From Baylisascaris procyonis (taxonomy: Eukaryota > Nematoda > Chromadorea > Rhabditida > Ascarididae): a stretch of 64,000 nucleotides of DNA. This document shows, piece after piece, positions 31,384-45,767 of the stretch. A program made the position numbers and the translations under genes. The stretch lies in assembly GCA_037389465.1 (NCBI GenBank), contig JAZARR010000088.1, positions 2,356,001-2,420,000 on the forward strand, given 5' to 3'. Positions within the stretch are counted from its first letter, which is position 1. Each line of letters opens with the position of its first letter. The notes below the pieces were generated by a model, which saw only the letters and a list, made by a program, of their open reading frames with translations, was not told where the DNA came from and made no database searches.

Positions 31384-34300
31384 TTAACTGAGCTCCTCAT
31401 ATTTCTTCATCTCCACCTTCAACCTAGCAAACAATCGATGCTCATGATCGTCATCGTCCAAGCCCATTCGGCGTGCCATTAATTTCGCAAATCCTTCAGC
31501 GGAATCGTCCTCAAAAAAACAAAAAAAGATGACCGAATAAAAATGCGCCTAAATCTAAGAAAAGAAAAAAATTCAGGCCCGCACACTTTTTGTTCATGAG
31601 TCGTATATTGGTAAGGAGACGATGAAACTACTCTAACCAACTCAAGTACTACAGCTTCCTAAATTATACCTCTCTAAATTGCAACTGGAACCTATAGGAA
31701 CGGCAAAAACAATCTATCGGAAACAAGTCATTAAAATACATGAAGAAATACTACTTCCGGGTCTATAAAAAATATCTTTGATTTCTAGCGCTAAAACGTT
31801 TCACGGATACAGAAAAGTGAAAGTATGGGAAAAAAACACAAGGAACGAATGACTCTTCAATTGTTTTACCGAGGAAAACACCATCCCTACCATTTATCGA
31901 CTGAGAATAATACGGGAAAAACAAAGATCGACTGCCCCCTTAGCGCCTCGGTGTTGAATCATTTAAGCCATGCCTTTTGGGTAACAATGAACCAACCTAA
32001 AATGCATACCAGCCTTCGTTTAAAATCGACAATTATAAGCAAGCATACAACCTCTTCTGTTCATTTAAATTGATGAAAACGAACTAAAGATATTTCCTAT
32101 ACAGAATAATATTACTAAATAAACAACGATCGATTATCTCCCACTCCTTTATTCAACATGTTATCAAGCATGTGGCTGCTAGTGAACTGAATCAATGTGT
32201 TCCGACCACTCTCCTGCTTGCACCTCCTTGCTTTCCATTTCCTTTAGAGAGTATCAAGCACTGCATCGAAGTTACTTCACTCCTTCGTGCTTATACAGAA
32301 TATCACCAAGTAAGCAATAAACTACTTCCCTTCCTTTCCAAATATACGCCTGGAATATATTCGCTTTCAAGCGCTCAACAGGAGTACGATAAGTTAAAGT
32401 TAATAAAGCGACTTACAGAATGCACAACGTGCTCGTGAAGAATGCCATTCTTAGCACGGTAGGATAACAAAAAGAGAGGCTTGCCAAAGTGCGTGGAACC
32501 GAACGACTGGTGGGTCGAAGCAGGGCAACACTTGAAGTGAGAATGACGGGCCAAATCCAGCTGGCTGAGCGATTCAAAGTGTATCGAGTACTCTATTGCC
32601 TGTTTCTTTTTGCTTTCCATTTCCTTTTGCAGTCGTTGCCGAATAGCCAAACGCTCTGGTGAATCCGCATTTGCAAGCTTCAGCCACGGATTTTTCACAT
32701 CCTGCACAGCGAATCAATTGCTGCCAATGCTCTGCCCCTTCCTCTCTTCACCAATGAACATTTCTATCAAAAAATACAGTTACTCTCGATCTTCAGACAA
32801 ACAAATCGACAGTAATTAACTTCTGAGATTTCTGCTGTGCCTAATTTATAAGAGTGGACTCGAGAACAGTAAAAGCAGATAAAAAAAACACCTTTTTCTG
32901 TGCATCGACCGCCGTGGTATTTGTTTGCAGAATTTGGCGTATATGCGGAGGCACATAAAGCATTGGCACCTTGGCATTTGAGGTTCTTGAAGAGGCTGCA
33001 AGTAACAACTATAAACAAAACTTTCCATACTTTCCAATATAATTATATTAACAAAAATCACAGAGCGAACGAATCTCCGAAATCAATTTCATTTAGTGCT
33101 ATTCATAAGTTTTCAATGGTCACTGAAATCCGCTAGTACCGAATGCATGAAAATTATTCACGCAGCTGACATTCGCTGCTATAATGCCGTAGTCAATTAT
33201 GACTGAATAAACGATCGTATATATAAACACGAGGAATATAAAATTATTCAAGTAACGAATACTACAACCACTACAGCTTACAATTACAACTGGAAAAAAG
33301 CGCAACCGGTCGATAGATGCAAAGAAGCTGAATAAAAGAGCAATTTTTCTCTTCTTCCGCCTAGATTTTTCCCTGAGGGCTTGCCCCATTCTTTGATGAA
33401 CTAGTGCTCAATTTTGCGAGGAAAAATTGCCTCTCGCCTCTCTATAACGGAAGCGATCCCAAGAGTTCCTGTAACAGCCCCGACAATTTGATGCGGGAAC
33501 TTCTTTCCCTATCAAGCATTCCTAAAGCTTCCGTCTCTGGTTCGCATCAGGCCAACTCAGATTTTGGAGTTGCTTTCTCTATTTTTACACTGAAAAAAAT
33601 CTTCGTTAAGCCGAACTGCAATATTGAAATCTCACTAGATTTCTTCTGGTCGGTCGCATTCTTTACCAGCTTATCATACTCGTCCCTGAAAAAAAAAAAC
33701 AGAAAAGATAAAACAAGAAAGCCGCGAGTCACATCGCAGAAAAAGCATTAAGCTTTTTAGTTAGACCTGCATCTTTTGTGAGACCAGCCAAAAAAGGCTC
33801 GTTTCTTCAGCGAATGAAGCTTTAAACAGCACAAGAGAAAATTAATTTTTTGATGAGTGAAAGTGAGATGTAAACGCAATCGCCATAACGTCTGAACGTT
33901 ACAAGTTACGAGTTAGCTCCTCTAATACGATGATGTTCCGAATTTAAAATGACAACTGTGCCGCAATCTTAGTGAAATAATTAGGCGAAGAAGGAAAAAA
34001 GGACAAGAGAAAAAAAACGTTGTTGGAAGCAGAAAACTGCTATTTCATGGAAATCCGGCGGCAATTGAGCATCCATACGCGTCCCTTGTAGAATTAATGC
34101 TCAGAATCTCTTCGGTATCAGCGTTCGCTTCAATTTCCAAGGGATGAGCAACCATCCTTACCTCCAGATGCTCTTTCATAAAAGCGGGCATCGAAGGGAG
34201 AAAGGAACAGACGAGGAGAGCGGACGGATGACAGAATCCGTCAAAATCAACTCCTCGGGTCTGTAGACCCAAAATCCCGGACCTAGGGCCAACCACTCCA

Positions 34301-34751
34301 AAAGGAAGTTCTCCACCGGGTGCCAACAAGGCACCAATGGGAAGTTCGCCAGCCGCTCAATCGCGCCACCAGCAACGGAGCTAAGACGCTCATCAAAGGC
34401 TCCGCGTCTCGCACAACGTCGTATAGACCCGGCCACCTGACCTCGACGTCTTGCTTTCATTACACGTTTCACCAACTGTATTAATTGATAAACGCTTCGT
34501 TGCATTCACTAGGTCCTCCTCACAATCTCGCACACGGCACAAACCACGAAATTTCTACAAGCTGCACTTGAAGGTAACCTGATCACTTGATTGTAAACGA
34601 TGCTTCGAATGAACCCGTGGCTCAGATCCAGACGTGGCACCTGGGAATCCTGTGTCTTCTCACTGGGTGTCGCCACGACGGATGTTTCAGCAGCTGGTAT
34701 GGCTGCCTGCTTCATCCTGTTAAACTTTTCACCGAGCTTCACACCACTCAT
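31384..34751 (-). CDS. UPF0561 family protein (human C2orf68-like)
   Basis: Five exons rebuilt from phase-matched junctions: 34751-34579, 33685-33636, 32995-32892, 32701-32417, 31509-31384 (TAA at 31386-31384), for 245 residues. The core reads RLDLSHGFIRSIVYNQVIR then DEYDKLVKNATDQKK, matching the conserved LDMSHGF...RDDYDKKVK block of C2orf68. It continues with LYVPPHIR and, near the C-terminus, PLFLLSYRAKNGILHEHVV followed by RLFARLKVEMKKYEEL, in the order of the human protein. The family has no established function. The human protein is about 166 residues; most of the extra length here is in the fourth exon (95 codons). The ATG at 34751 is the first Met of an open first exon and lies about 40 residues before the conserved block. 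Family similarity was recalled, not searched. Confidence 0.8.
34000..34510. other. Intron 1 segment with long open frames, UPF0561 gene
   Basis: Two overlapping minus-strand frames (94 and 109 codons) lie within intron 1 of the UPF0561 gene, in DNA that is richer in G+C than its surroundings. Neither matches a family I recognise and neither fits the gene's reading phase. It may be a decayed mobile element. Confidence 0.25.
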
Positions 34752-35449
34752 GAACACGCCGACGCCGACACCGCTATAACGTGCGCAAAAATAATTTCAT
34801 ATTGGCTGCGGCAGCAAAAACTTTTCACGGTCAGCGCAAACGTTTTGTGACGAAACCTTACCTAGCATCGGACGTACTCCTGCTCTTAAGATGGTACCAC
34901 TAAAGGGAACATACATATTAAGCATCGTCAGATGGTTAATTGAGGAACTAAACTTAGAATTGATTAAATTAACTAACATAATATTAACCTCACTGAATGA
35001 GTTAAAATCAAACACATTAATCAAACCAATAGTAATATGTGCCTAATAAACTCAACATGGGGACCATATCGACCGGCATTAATATGGTTTTTACGGTCAC
35101 CTGATATGAGGATGGTTCATAGATAGCTATCTTTCCCATGCATCAATTATGCAAGAGAATTACTTTAGACCTGCATATCTGTACCAACGATCTCAGAGAA
35201 CTTAATATAAGACAATCATTAAACGACAACCGATTAGATTCCTGCAAATAGAAGAATAAAACTATTTGCACAATTATAACGATAAAAAAAAGGAAAAAAA
35301 AACGGTTTCAAAAATGGTACACTAAAAGTGCATCAATTCACGCTGGATTATACCTATACTATGTTATACGAACAATAAAGGAACGGTTACGAAAAGAAAA
35401 AACAATCCTTCTGCAGACGACAGAGGGCAAAGCTTGCGATATAACTGCA

Positions 35450-36560
35450 TGCTCACCACTATGGCCTACTACCCCCACCCAAGTTCATAAGTTTCGCCTT
35501 TGCTGAGCGTCGTCGTCTAGAAGCTGGTTAGGGGAAACCACTAATATTAAACCACTAACATCAGCGGGTCCCTTGCCTTTTTCGGTTCTTCTTTCAATTT
35601 TCAAGTACCAATATACTGTTTCGATCCCTTTCTTGTTCCCAGCTTTGCGTAAAAATTCTCGAGGATTACCGCGAAGGTCGACTTTTCTTGAAGGACGCCC
35701 TCCAATCTTTCGTAAAACCGTTCGACTTCCTCGTCATCCGATGCAGTTGTGGGAGCATAGATTGCGATTATTCTAAGTGTGGTCCTCTTGCCGATATTCA
35801 TAACGAGCACACCGGGACGTGAAGAAATGATCTCACATGATACTATGTTACTCGCTATTTGAGGCCGTATGATGAATCCCAACTTCCAAATTTTCATTCG
35901 GCAGCTCCCAGCATAACTTGCGTACCATTTATCCACTTTGCGTTCAATTCTGTCTTTCTTTTGATCTCGTTTATAGGCAGGATGTCGTTGCGGATTTTTG
36001 CGATTTCTAGCAGTAACACATCAACCAAGTGATTGCTGCTAAGTGTCTTTACGTTGAAGGCTCCCAAGAGTGTATTGCACACGGACCGCCTTGGTGCTGT
36101 GAGATTCTTAGCACCCTCTACCCCCTCGTTTATTCCTTCTCCACTGTAACTGCGAGGGCGACAGGGGCTGCGCAGGACGGAGGGCCATTCTTTTCCATCG
36201 TAGTTTTCATGTTGCTATGGCCGGCAGTGCATCGTATGTGGTCGGCCTGCTGGTGACATAGGTCTTTGGTATTCAGAGTTTCATTCTCCTGAACCTTCTT
36301 CTCTCACGAAGTACCTACAAGGCAGTAGTGGCTGCGGTCTTTTTCGGCGGACCGTTTTCGCCGTGACACGATACCGTCTTTTGGTACTGTGACAAAGTGG
36401 CGGCATGCCACCGCCAACCTCAGCCACACCCTGTTGGATTTCGTCGCTAGACTGTCCGCGGCTGCTTATTCAATATGTTTGCAACTAACCGTCGTACTGA
36501 CGACCATTCCCCTATCCTCAACCTAGAAACGCGCCAGATGGCTCCTAGCTGAGCACATCG
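35450..36560 (-). mobile_element. RTE-type non-LTR retrotransposon remnant, endonuclease region
   Basis: On the minus strand, 36082-35894 reads LLGAFNVKTLSSNHLVD and INEIKRKTE, like the start of RTE endonucleases (GTFNVR, QETK with the catalytic Glu). A frameshift near 35900-35936 moves the similarity to the frame covering 35936-35601: LGFIIRPQIASNIV, IIAIYAPTTASDDEEVERFY, then ILENFYAKLG where active elements have GDFNAK(V/I)G. A frameshift and several stops show that it is dead. The upstream GC-rich text to about 36560 looks like the element's 5' region. No reverse transcriptase part is seen, so the copy has lost its 3' portion; outer limits are approximate. Confidence 0.75.
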
Positions 36561-39500
36561 GATACTTGGATAGTGTCTTTAATATTCAAAAGTATATGCA
36601 AATTTCAACCACGAAGCGGATTATATGTTTGTGCACTTCTTCAAACATGTATGAATCTCTGCGGGCTTGCTTTTTTTCACTTCATGATCCCAACCTGATA
36701 TTGCAATGAAACTTTGCATGTAAAACCTGTGACCAATGCAGTGTCCCAAACTTTATATATCCGTTTCTTCATCATTCTTAGGCGCGGTTGTTCTTACTTG
36801 AGCGGCCTCATCGCGATCATTCATTCGCCAATTTTAGCACGTAATATTGAATATAAAGTGTAGACAAAATCGGACAACCATGCAGATACGCTTGAGTTTG
36901 AACCTTTTCGAAAAGTATCGCATGTTACACCCACACTCTCCACATTGCAGCCTATTTCCCTGAGCACAACCAAGGTGTGCCCCTAATCCCTCCAGCAACC
37001 ATCTAAGGTAGACTAGTCGGCTACAGATGAAGCCGGAATAGTGGGCTCAATCCTTCTGTGCTTTGTATATTCCCATACCTCAAGTCTTTTTATATATTCT
37101 GATATGACTTGTTTTCTTTCGTCGAATCATAACACATCAAAGGTTGACATTTTCTGCGGTACCTATCATTTGCGTATGTGACTATTACACGCAATACAAT
37201 AATAAAAACGTTAGTTTTTAAGAAATAAACGGGAAAAAACATGCAAACGTTCAAGTGAGGAACACTAATTTCTCAATCGAACATCCATGCCATACCTCTG
37301 TATAAATCCACAACTTGCACCGTTCCATTTACTAGTGAATCTACCGCCTACGGTTTCCGTTTCCACGTAGCCTACCATGCAAGAGTTGGATTTTGGCTGT
37401 GTCAGCTGGTCACAGCAATAGATATGATGGAAATTTTCACCCATTCTTTGTCGCTGCACCTATATTTTCACGCTCGCTGACGTCTTAAATACTCTCCAAA
37501 AACAGCGAATGCCTCTCTTTTCATTCCGAGCAACTCTACCATACTCCCTTTCATCAATATTAAAGAAGTATTGATCAAAAATTTTACGCCAACTTTCTTT
37601 CAACTTTATTTTTCCACGTCAAATTTCGCATGCTTCAGCCGCTGTCTTTTTCTCTGTTTCCGCCAACTATTTTTGCTAGAAATTGGGAAATTTTGCTACC
37701 TGGCTTTCACATTTGTATCGTATAGAATTGATGTCGGAGGGTGATCGTTTTGAGACCGCAACACTTGAGGATTACGCACCTTTTTTTACATACATCGTTT
37801 TTAACAACGTTTATCGTTTCCTAGTTGGACTGTCGGCCTTTGGTGATTTTCGTTTGAACCTCCTCAGTCAGGAATTTGAATTGCTCAACGTCCAGAGAGG
37901 AAGTAGGGCAGTAGCCATAATAACAGAGAAGCAAATTTAAAAAAGAATTTAAGGCTGCATCAGTAAAGATTAATTTTCTGCATTTTTTTTTTCGTGAAAA
38001 ATGCGGAAACATTTCTGCGAACATCTCGGAAATTTTTTCACGATCCAACGATCTGTTGTGTCCATCCAGTGGTCGAAAATATAGTCAAATTAACAACGTC
38101 CGGATCGGTTTTTTGAAACGAATAAAAGGATTTGAAGGAAGACGTCATAATCGGAGAAATATTGTTTCGAGAAAACATAAGATTCCGTTGGAAGAAAAAC
38201 AGCGTGCTGAATCGGATTAGTTCAGTGGAGGGGTGGACAAAATCCCAAACAAATTTCTATTGAGGGATCGGATATCACATGCAGGTTTTTCTGTAGAGTG
38301 GGTGATGTTTTCGAGAGGCGCTTAGTGGTTGATTATATTGTTGAGAGGAAAGCTGTGTTGTAAGGGAAGGGGAAAGGAGTAACATAGGTCCTCAATTTTC
38401 AAAGGTTATGTTACTCAGTGGGTTGCATCGGAGATTTTACGGCAGTCGTCGGAGCTACTCAGTACCGCGTATGTCTTTATTATGATCAGAATTCACTACC
38501 ATACCATAGAAGGGTTACTAGTTACCTGATGATTTCTACATAAATGTGAGTGTTCTATCCAAATGGCCGATTTATTAAATTCGAATTGCGTCCTCTATTT
38601 CTTGCGTCAGCCTTACTCGCAATTGAAATAAGCTTTCAGGCCAATATCACTTACTGCTGCTCAATCTTTGAGCTGTTAGTATTTATTAGATAAATTATAT
38701 TATTACTGCTTACTGCCTGTTATTATTTTTGCGTTGCTTTTCTCCATTATTTTTTTTTTCTATTCGTTACTACTGCTATTCTATTCGTTACTTGTTACTG
38801 CTTACTCTGCATTGCTAAAGTACTGTACCAGATAGCACTGCCAATAACAGAAGTTATCGGTGTTCTAGCACCGCTTGCTGCTACAACTTTGTCGAATCAC
38901 AGCAAATCCGCACATATGACTTCATGACACAACCTACCCTCGTCTCTTGATACCACGGCACCCTCGCCACTTCAAAGACCAACCTACTAGGCGCTTGGCA
39001 CAGCTATTCGATCGACCAATCATATATGAGGGAGATGAAGGGAATGTCCACCCGGTTTTGACGAAGGCGGTAGAGAAGCTAGGGTAATCACTTACTGTGC
39101 GAAGAAAATGTGTCTGTTCCATTGAAAGCGCTATCGCTGATCGATTATGCGGATAAGCGAGCGAAAACGAAAGCCAGTTTAATGCTCGAGGATTTAAAGC
39201 AGTACTCGTTGCCAACAGAAATCTCGTCTTTATGAATAAAATTTTTCATATACTATAATACGAATCAATGGCTACAAAGAAATAGCCCTTCTCGAGCACA
39301 ATACCGAGATAAGTTATAAATTTTTGCGAATAAGCTCTGTTGTGTGATTGAAGAAGACAATTTTCTATAGTAGACGCTTCTTTGCTTATCCTCTATGCTG
39401 TACATTTTTGCGGTAACCCTTTATCGTATACCATCAAGGCGAATAGCTCACATCTGTTTCAGAAATTCATGACACTCTAATAGAATTTAGCTTGCTCTTC

Positions 39501-42500
39501 TTGTCTCCCCCGGCTTCTACGAAGGAGGAGAAGATGGAGGTGGAGCCGCTTTGTAGGTCTTAACTTATTTAGATGACAGTGAAAGCCCATCTACGGACAC
39601 ACAGTTCGACTTTTGTCCCATCCTTGCAAACGTCAACGTTGTAGCTACTGCGCACATTCCATGAAGGGAACCACATAACAAAGTTAGCTTTATACATTGC
39701 TTTCGAAGGGGTATGAGATTTAGGCTCCTTGGAAGAAGGGTGAATGAAGAAAGACGCTGGGGAAACAGCCCAGAATCTTCAAGTGACACATCCTGTTTCG
39801 TCAAACGATCATTCGGAAGTATTTGTCTTCGAAAGAAAAATTCAAGCTAATATTTAAGCGGATGTATTAACGAGCTGATGCTTACAATGAATGGCTATCG
39901 GAAGGTCATTGGTGGCATGTCATCATCAGCGTTATGAAGTGCTTTGATGGAGCGGATGCATCAGACGTGAGGATTGAAGTTGCCCATTTAAACGGAAGTT
40001 CAGCACAACTGGACCGCTCCAAGAAGAGCCATTGCTCAGCATATGATGAGATATCCTCGTAGTTAAGCCAACTCTTCGAGTATTTCTAGCGGTGCTCGTT
40101 AACATGTGCTGGTTGAGCTCGTGACAGTGCGTCTTCTGCTACAGAACACGTAGACAAGAGAACTGTGTGGTGTAGAACCATTTAAATTAGTAATGAAATC
40201 CGATTTGTTCTTAGATGTGAGGAAGCGCTGTCGCGCAGCTTTTCTAACAATTGCACAAGTATGACAGCTTGACCAGTAGGTGAGTTGTTGTTGTCTGTTT
40301 GCACATATCGTTGATTTTTCTTTAGTTCTCAATGCTGTAACTTACCAAATGCTTATGAATATCTCACGATTTTAGTAGTAAGTGGTGAATTTGAAAATGT
40401 GATCATCTACCTCGAATAGAAATGCTATCCACAATCAATTTCCACTGGCGTTACACGAATCCCATTGTGAGTCCTGGATGTAACAAAAAATAAACTTTAT
40501 GAAAATTTCAAACTATTAGCATCGCTCACAGATTTGGATATATGTAAATCCACACAAAATACTCAGTGATGTGATATTTTGTAGATATCTCTGCAATAAA
40601 CATATACAGGGCTTTACATTTTAAGCAGACTCTAACTTCCATCCAAGTTGGTCTTCCTATCCTGGGGGTTGGAGCAGTGGGAGCGAAGGGGAAGGGAATT
40701 ATGGAAAGTGAAAAATGACTCGAAATTATGAGTCAAGTTTTAATTGTATAAGCATTCGCTAAGGTATAAGAACGAATTTTTAGCCATAAATTTTGACAAG
40801 CAAGCTACCTAAATGTTGAAAAAAAAATGCTACAAAAAGTTTCGAATATTTATGCAGCATTCTAAAAAACATTATAGTTTTGCCGATATGCTATTCTCCA
40901 TTTTATTTTCGCCCGATACACTCACAACAAAAGTGATTTACATCCGAAACGATCCCTATATAAGGCGAATAAATGCTAATGATTTTGAAGAAAATCATTT
41001 CATGTTTGCTGTATTGTATGGCACTCGATAATCACTTCTAGGTTATAGCATCACATTTGAATAGTCAGCTAAATAATACTGCTCTATGCCAATCAAATAA
41101 TTTAGTGGATTTTTCAAGTGTATTTTTCGACAAAAATTTCATATTTCCGATGATCCGAAACGTTTTGCGTATTCGATCGAAATCGGTTTTTTTTTTTGCG
41201 AATAAGAGTCATTAACCGATTTGCATATCAATTTCTTTATAAGCAAGCATAGTGCGATATTCATTTTTTCTTTGTTCAGTGATATACTGACGAATGTCTC
41301 CTTTCAGAATGTTAGCCGTCTAGAGTTCAACGGCACCTTCGAATAATTAAATACGTTTAATGATGTTTAGACTTTCGGGTAGAATTGGATTTCTTGAATT
41401 GTTTCCAATTTTTCTCAAAAAAAAAAAAAAAAAATCTTGTTGGTCAAATTTTGATGATTTTTTTGGAAACCAACTCAAGCGCATAAATCTAGGAAGTTAT
41501 GAACGAAATTCAGCGCCATACATACGCCCCGTTTACTCTGTTCCCTCCCCTCCTCTTCCTCCTCCTTCCCCTCTTGTCCCCTCCCTCATTCAACTACGCG
41601 TTGGTTGGCAGTCTGACAGCGCTATTATTTCGATGTATATGATGTTCCGCTGTGAGAAATTTTTGCTGCACACATTCGTAAGCATCATCACATGGAATTT
41701 TAAACATTGTTATGTAGAGTGAATCTCAGTATGCACGCTCAAGTGGGGCAGACGCGCATTTCAAATTTGAGCGTTAGCTTCCATGCTTTTATATGCGAGC
41801 AACAACGAAAAGCGGGCCGCATATTGCTTCGTTTGTGGACGCAAATACTCACTGACCTTTGGTGCTGTATTCTGTGGGCAGTCATGACGTCCGATTCACT
41901 CACCAACAGTTAGCACCACTTCTCGCCTATCGCGAACGTCTTGTGGCCTTGGTTCAAGGTACTAGACATCTAGTCTTCTGCACGACGATTTGCTCCATCC
42001 CCAGGGCGGGCGGTGAAGAAGAAGGGAGGCTGCGGGGAGAGACGGTGGAAAGTGGTTCGACTTTTTCGACGGAAAGGTGATCTGGACTACAGAGTAATGT
42101 TATGAAAGACGAAAATTGCTAGCTGAAATGACCCATTAGTCCATATTTCTATAGATGTTTTGTTCAAATGTTATTGAAAAAAAGGTGTTTGTAATACCGG
42201 AAGAAGTTCATCAACTATGCAGCTCCAAAACAACACTATTAGTGGGATTTATATGCACGCTAGAAATCGTCACATTTTTAGCTCAACAACTTAATTTCTC
42301 ATTTATTGGCATCGATTGTGTGTTTGTGATTTTGCAAACATTTTAATACATCTGCGATGATCGTTTTTTTTTCTTTCGTGAAATATCGATTGCGTTTTCG
42401 TTTTACCGTTGAATAAGCGTGCAACATTTTTGAAACGGTGAGATACGATCTATCATATCACTAACCTTTATCATTAGATGCTTATTCATTAAAACAATAC

Positions 42501-45000
42501 AAATTGAAAAACACTGTGGTAATATATTCGACGGAATTGGCAATTTAGGGAAATAAGAGCTTTGTTCACATCCGGTCATCGTTGATCACTTGCATATCAC
42601 AAATTTTGGTCTTTATATCTATCTTTGTGGAAGTGCATTAGGTTGATATTATAGCTATGCGCATATACGTCTATGTGTCTATCCTGTTCGCTAGTGTCAG
42701 CTTATGAACCACAAAATCTATGATGTTGAAGCTTATTCAGCACAACTTATATTATAGTGCCACTTTTCATGCACCAAATTTTTTTCCCCTTTTTAATGCG
42801 TGTAGGTCATTTCATTTGCATGTGCAATTTTCATTGCGGATTCGTTGAAGAGATAATGGAAGACAAGTTTTTTTTTTTTTTGATTGTGCATTTCCAGGTT
42901 CGCCCGATTTTCATAACAAAATGTGCTATTAGACGTTTCGTTGGGAGAATTTGGGCAACCGAATGATCCACTGGGGTGTAAAGAAGTGCGTACCTTGCCA
43001 GTCTTCCTGAAACTCTTTTCCACTTGTTTATCGAAATGTTTAATAAACTGTGTTTCGAATGAACCAAGAAAGTTGATTGGTACCAACATTGAGGAAAATA
43101 GGAGGAGGAGGGGGGATTGCTTGCGGGGTGAATATATGTAGAAATAGTGATTGTAAGTGTTAGATAACATAAAAAACGATGTGCGTTAACGTAACGGGTG
43201 CAGTGAAGTCAACGATGCGAGGGGGTGTGTTGGTGGGACGCCGGCAGGGCATGCGCGTTCAAGATAGGGGATGCATGCGGGCCGCCCCACACGACCGCTA
43301 TTCCACTCACTGTGCCCCGACGTGTACTTCGTTCGCGCTTCATCGTCGTAGTCGTCGTAGTTGTAAGAGTCTCGTTTGTTGCAGAACTCCATTCATTTCG
43401 ACGTCATTGGATCGTCCCCTTTCCATTTATTCAATTTGGCGGAACGGTCGTTGACCGGAAACCTCAACGTGAAAGATGAAGCTTCACTCATTACGCAGTC
43501 TTATCAACGATGATTTATATGATTTTATTGTGCTCTAATATATTAAGTCCATCATCATAGATTCAGACGAAGCCTGTTGCAATTTCACTGTGGAAATTCG
43601 AGTGGCGATCTTTTTCTCGTCATTTAACAAAGATGTGCTCATTGATTCGTTTTTTTTTTTAAGCGGAAAACACTCGCGGATATGCGTTATAGCAAAGGAA
43701 TTTCCATGCCGCTGGTGTACCTATGTATACCTTTATTTGTGACAATCTTAACTCGTGCATCAAAGATGCTAGATTCATAACATTGGTTGCTTATAATCTC
43801 TCATATTTCTTCAAAATCACTGTAAGATTTTAGGTCTTGAAAGTTACTGTCTATGAAATAGGTGCTATGGACAGCCTCATGGTTGGTTCGATTTCCAGCA
43901 CTCTCTTTTATAAATCACTTATTTATTTGCAGTGTATTCTTGCTCTCATTTCCTTCATAAGGCGTGTGGGAGGTTATAGTCAATGTTTTGTTTAACTAAA
44001 GATGAGCTGTCAAAATTTGCTGTCTGCAATGAATGGCGCAAAAATTTTGAAGTCTCAAACAAGGTTACAAAAGACAGTAATATTACTGATTTCAGAAGGT
44101 CCGATTTGGTACGTTTATTATAGCCTATTCCATTTCATTATCTAAAACAGCGATCGCCCTATAGGGAACTCCTTAAGTAAAGCTATTGGTGATGTGTCTA
44201 TCCGGAAGGGGCATCGTTGATATGCAAGTTTCTGCTAAGAGTCATTGGGTGATTCAAGACGTCAAAAACGTTGAATGAATTCCTTGATGACTTTCGAATG
44301 AAGATTAGCTATCTGATGCAGTCTTTGAAACGCTGTTTCAAGATTATTGAATTTTAAAATTCCTACTTTTTACTGCCATTAATCACTGAAGTGAATTTAT
44401 CATTTGCATTATGATTGTATTTACTATTCCTCCATATACTTGATATTTGCATTCATTTCCTCTTTGTTATGAAAACCCATAAAGTGATTGTTTTAATTGT
44501 TTTATGAAATTCGCTTAATGATTGCAACTATTGATGGTACAAAGAAGGCAATCGTATTTATATTAGTTGCTTGGTGAAAACCCTCTCAAGCAGCGATAAG
44601 CGCTAACTGAAGTTTGCAATCACCTTGCTATACGGATAAACAATTTGTAAACGATTCCTCTCATATGCAAATTACTTCAAAATTATCACCATTCGGGAAA
44701 TCTTATTTTCATTTTTTCTTCTTCCTCCGTATTCATATTTGCGATCATCATGAGGAGGGAAATTTTTTTCTCATAAATTCATTTGATAAGCATAAGATTT
44801 TTGTTGTATATAATAAAGAAAGCATACTATAGAACACCTTAATTATGATTTATCCGTTGTCTTGTAAAGCGTTATGTTGCCGTTGATATTTGTCGATTGA
44901 CAACCTCTAATAATGCCGGCGAAAACTTCACAAATTAAACATTTTAATTAAATGAATCAGCACTTGTATTTGCGCGAAACTGAACTGCAAATCTTTTCAA
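36561..45000. other. Gene-poor AT-rich tract
   Basis: I see no exon supported by both splice signals and a protein match. Open frames of 60-125 codons near 37.7, 38.9, 39.6, 41.4, 42.8 and 43.2 kb look like chance frames: they overlap frames on the other strand, lack domains and have erratic composition. Homopolymer runs are common. Distal promoter elements or long introns of genes outside recognition cannot be excluded. Confidence 0.4.
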
Positions 45001-45674
45001 CTGCGAGTAAAGCCGTCTAAGTTCATGCGACGGACTAATAGTCCAGTGGCATAATGCGAATTATTCCCGAGGAGAGTGCATAACTCCTCTGAAATTTTTA
45101 TTCTGTTTGCTTGAGCACCCGATTCCAAGTTGCTGCTTCCTTGGCAATACACGCCTCAAATGGTGAGATGTCCCGCAATGAACACTACTTACAAGCGATT
45201 GTGACACAATGAGCTGACACTAGTTAGCTTCGCGGTCTTGATATACCAAATGCGTCTCGTAATGTGACTGCATATTGTTCTTGAGGTGACAGGCGTGTTG
45301 GACGATGAGCGAGAAAAGTGGGGGAGGTGAAAGAGCAAGAGAATAGTCGCTTCGGAAGACACGGCTGGAGCTTGTGAAAAGATGATGCGCACTGTATTAA
45401 AGTTGGTGTAGAGGGTACAACCGGTTGTGCGAAGTTAGCCTGGATAGTGCGCATAGGCACTCGGTACACGAGAAATAACGCACATCGGGAGGCGAGACGA
45501 AAAGCGGTATGCAGAAACTGCAAGGTCATTTGCAGGGTTGTGATAAGCTGAACCGGTCATTCCCCCATACTCTCATTGGTCAATGCCCTCGTGGGCGGGA
45601 CCATTTCGACCTTCAATTGGTTAATTGACGCAAGACATTGGAGGGGGCGGCGCAGTGGCAACCGGTGTGTTCTC

Positions 45675-45750
45675 ATGATTCAAATGGTGCTGAAGAAGTG
45701 CGCTGCGGTCACGCTCGTTGTTTACCTGTGCGGTGTTGTCTTTCCCTTTG
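45675..45750 (+). CDS. Possible signal-peptide first exon
   Basis: From the ATG at 45675 the frame encodes about 25 residues with a short charged start and a long hydrophobic run (CAAVTLVVYLCGVVFPF), followed directly by a gttatc donor. This is the look of a secretory first exon. No downstream exon with matching phase was identified, so it may be chance; without splicing the frame stops nine codons later. Confidence 0.15.
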
Positions 45751-45767
45751 GTTATCTGGCTGTATGA

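Noticed and set aside
42793..43479. Open frames of 68-125 codons on both strands
   Set aside because: They overlap one another on opposite strands, contain low-complexity runs and match no family.
45189..45529. 101-codon minus-strand frame in a locally GC-richer segment
   Set aside because: No recognisable domain, no splice partner, and another frame overlaps it; the local GC rise may instead mark a promoter.
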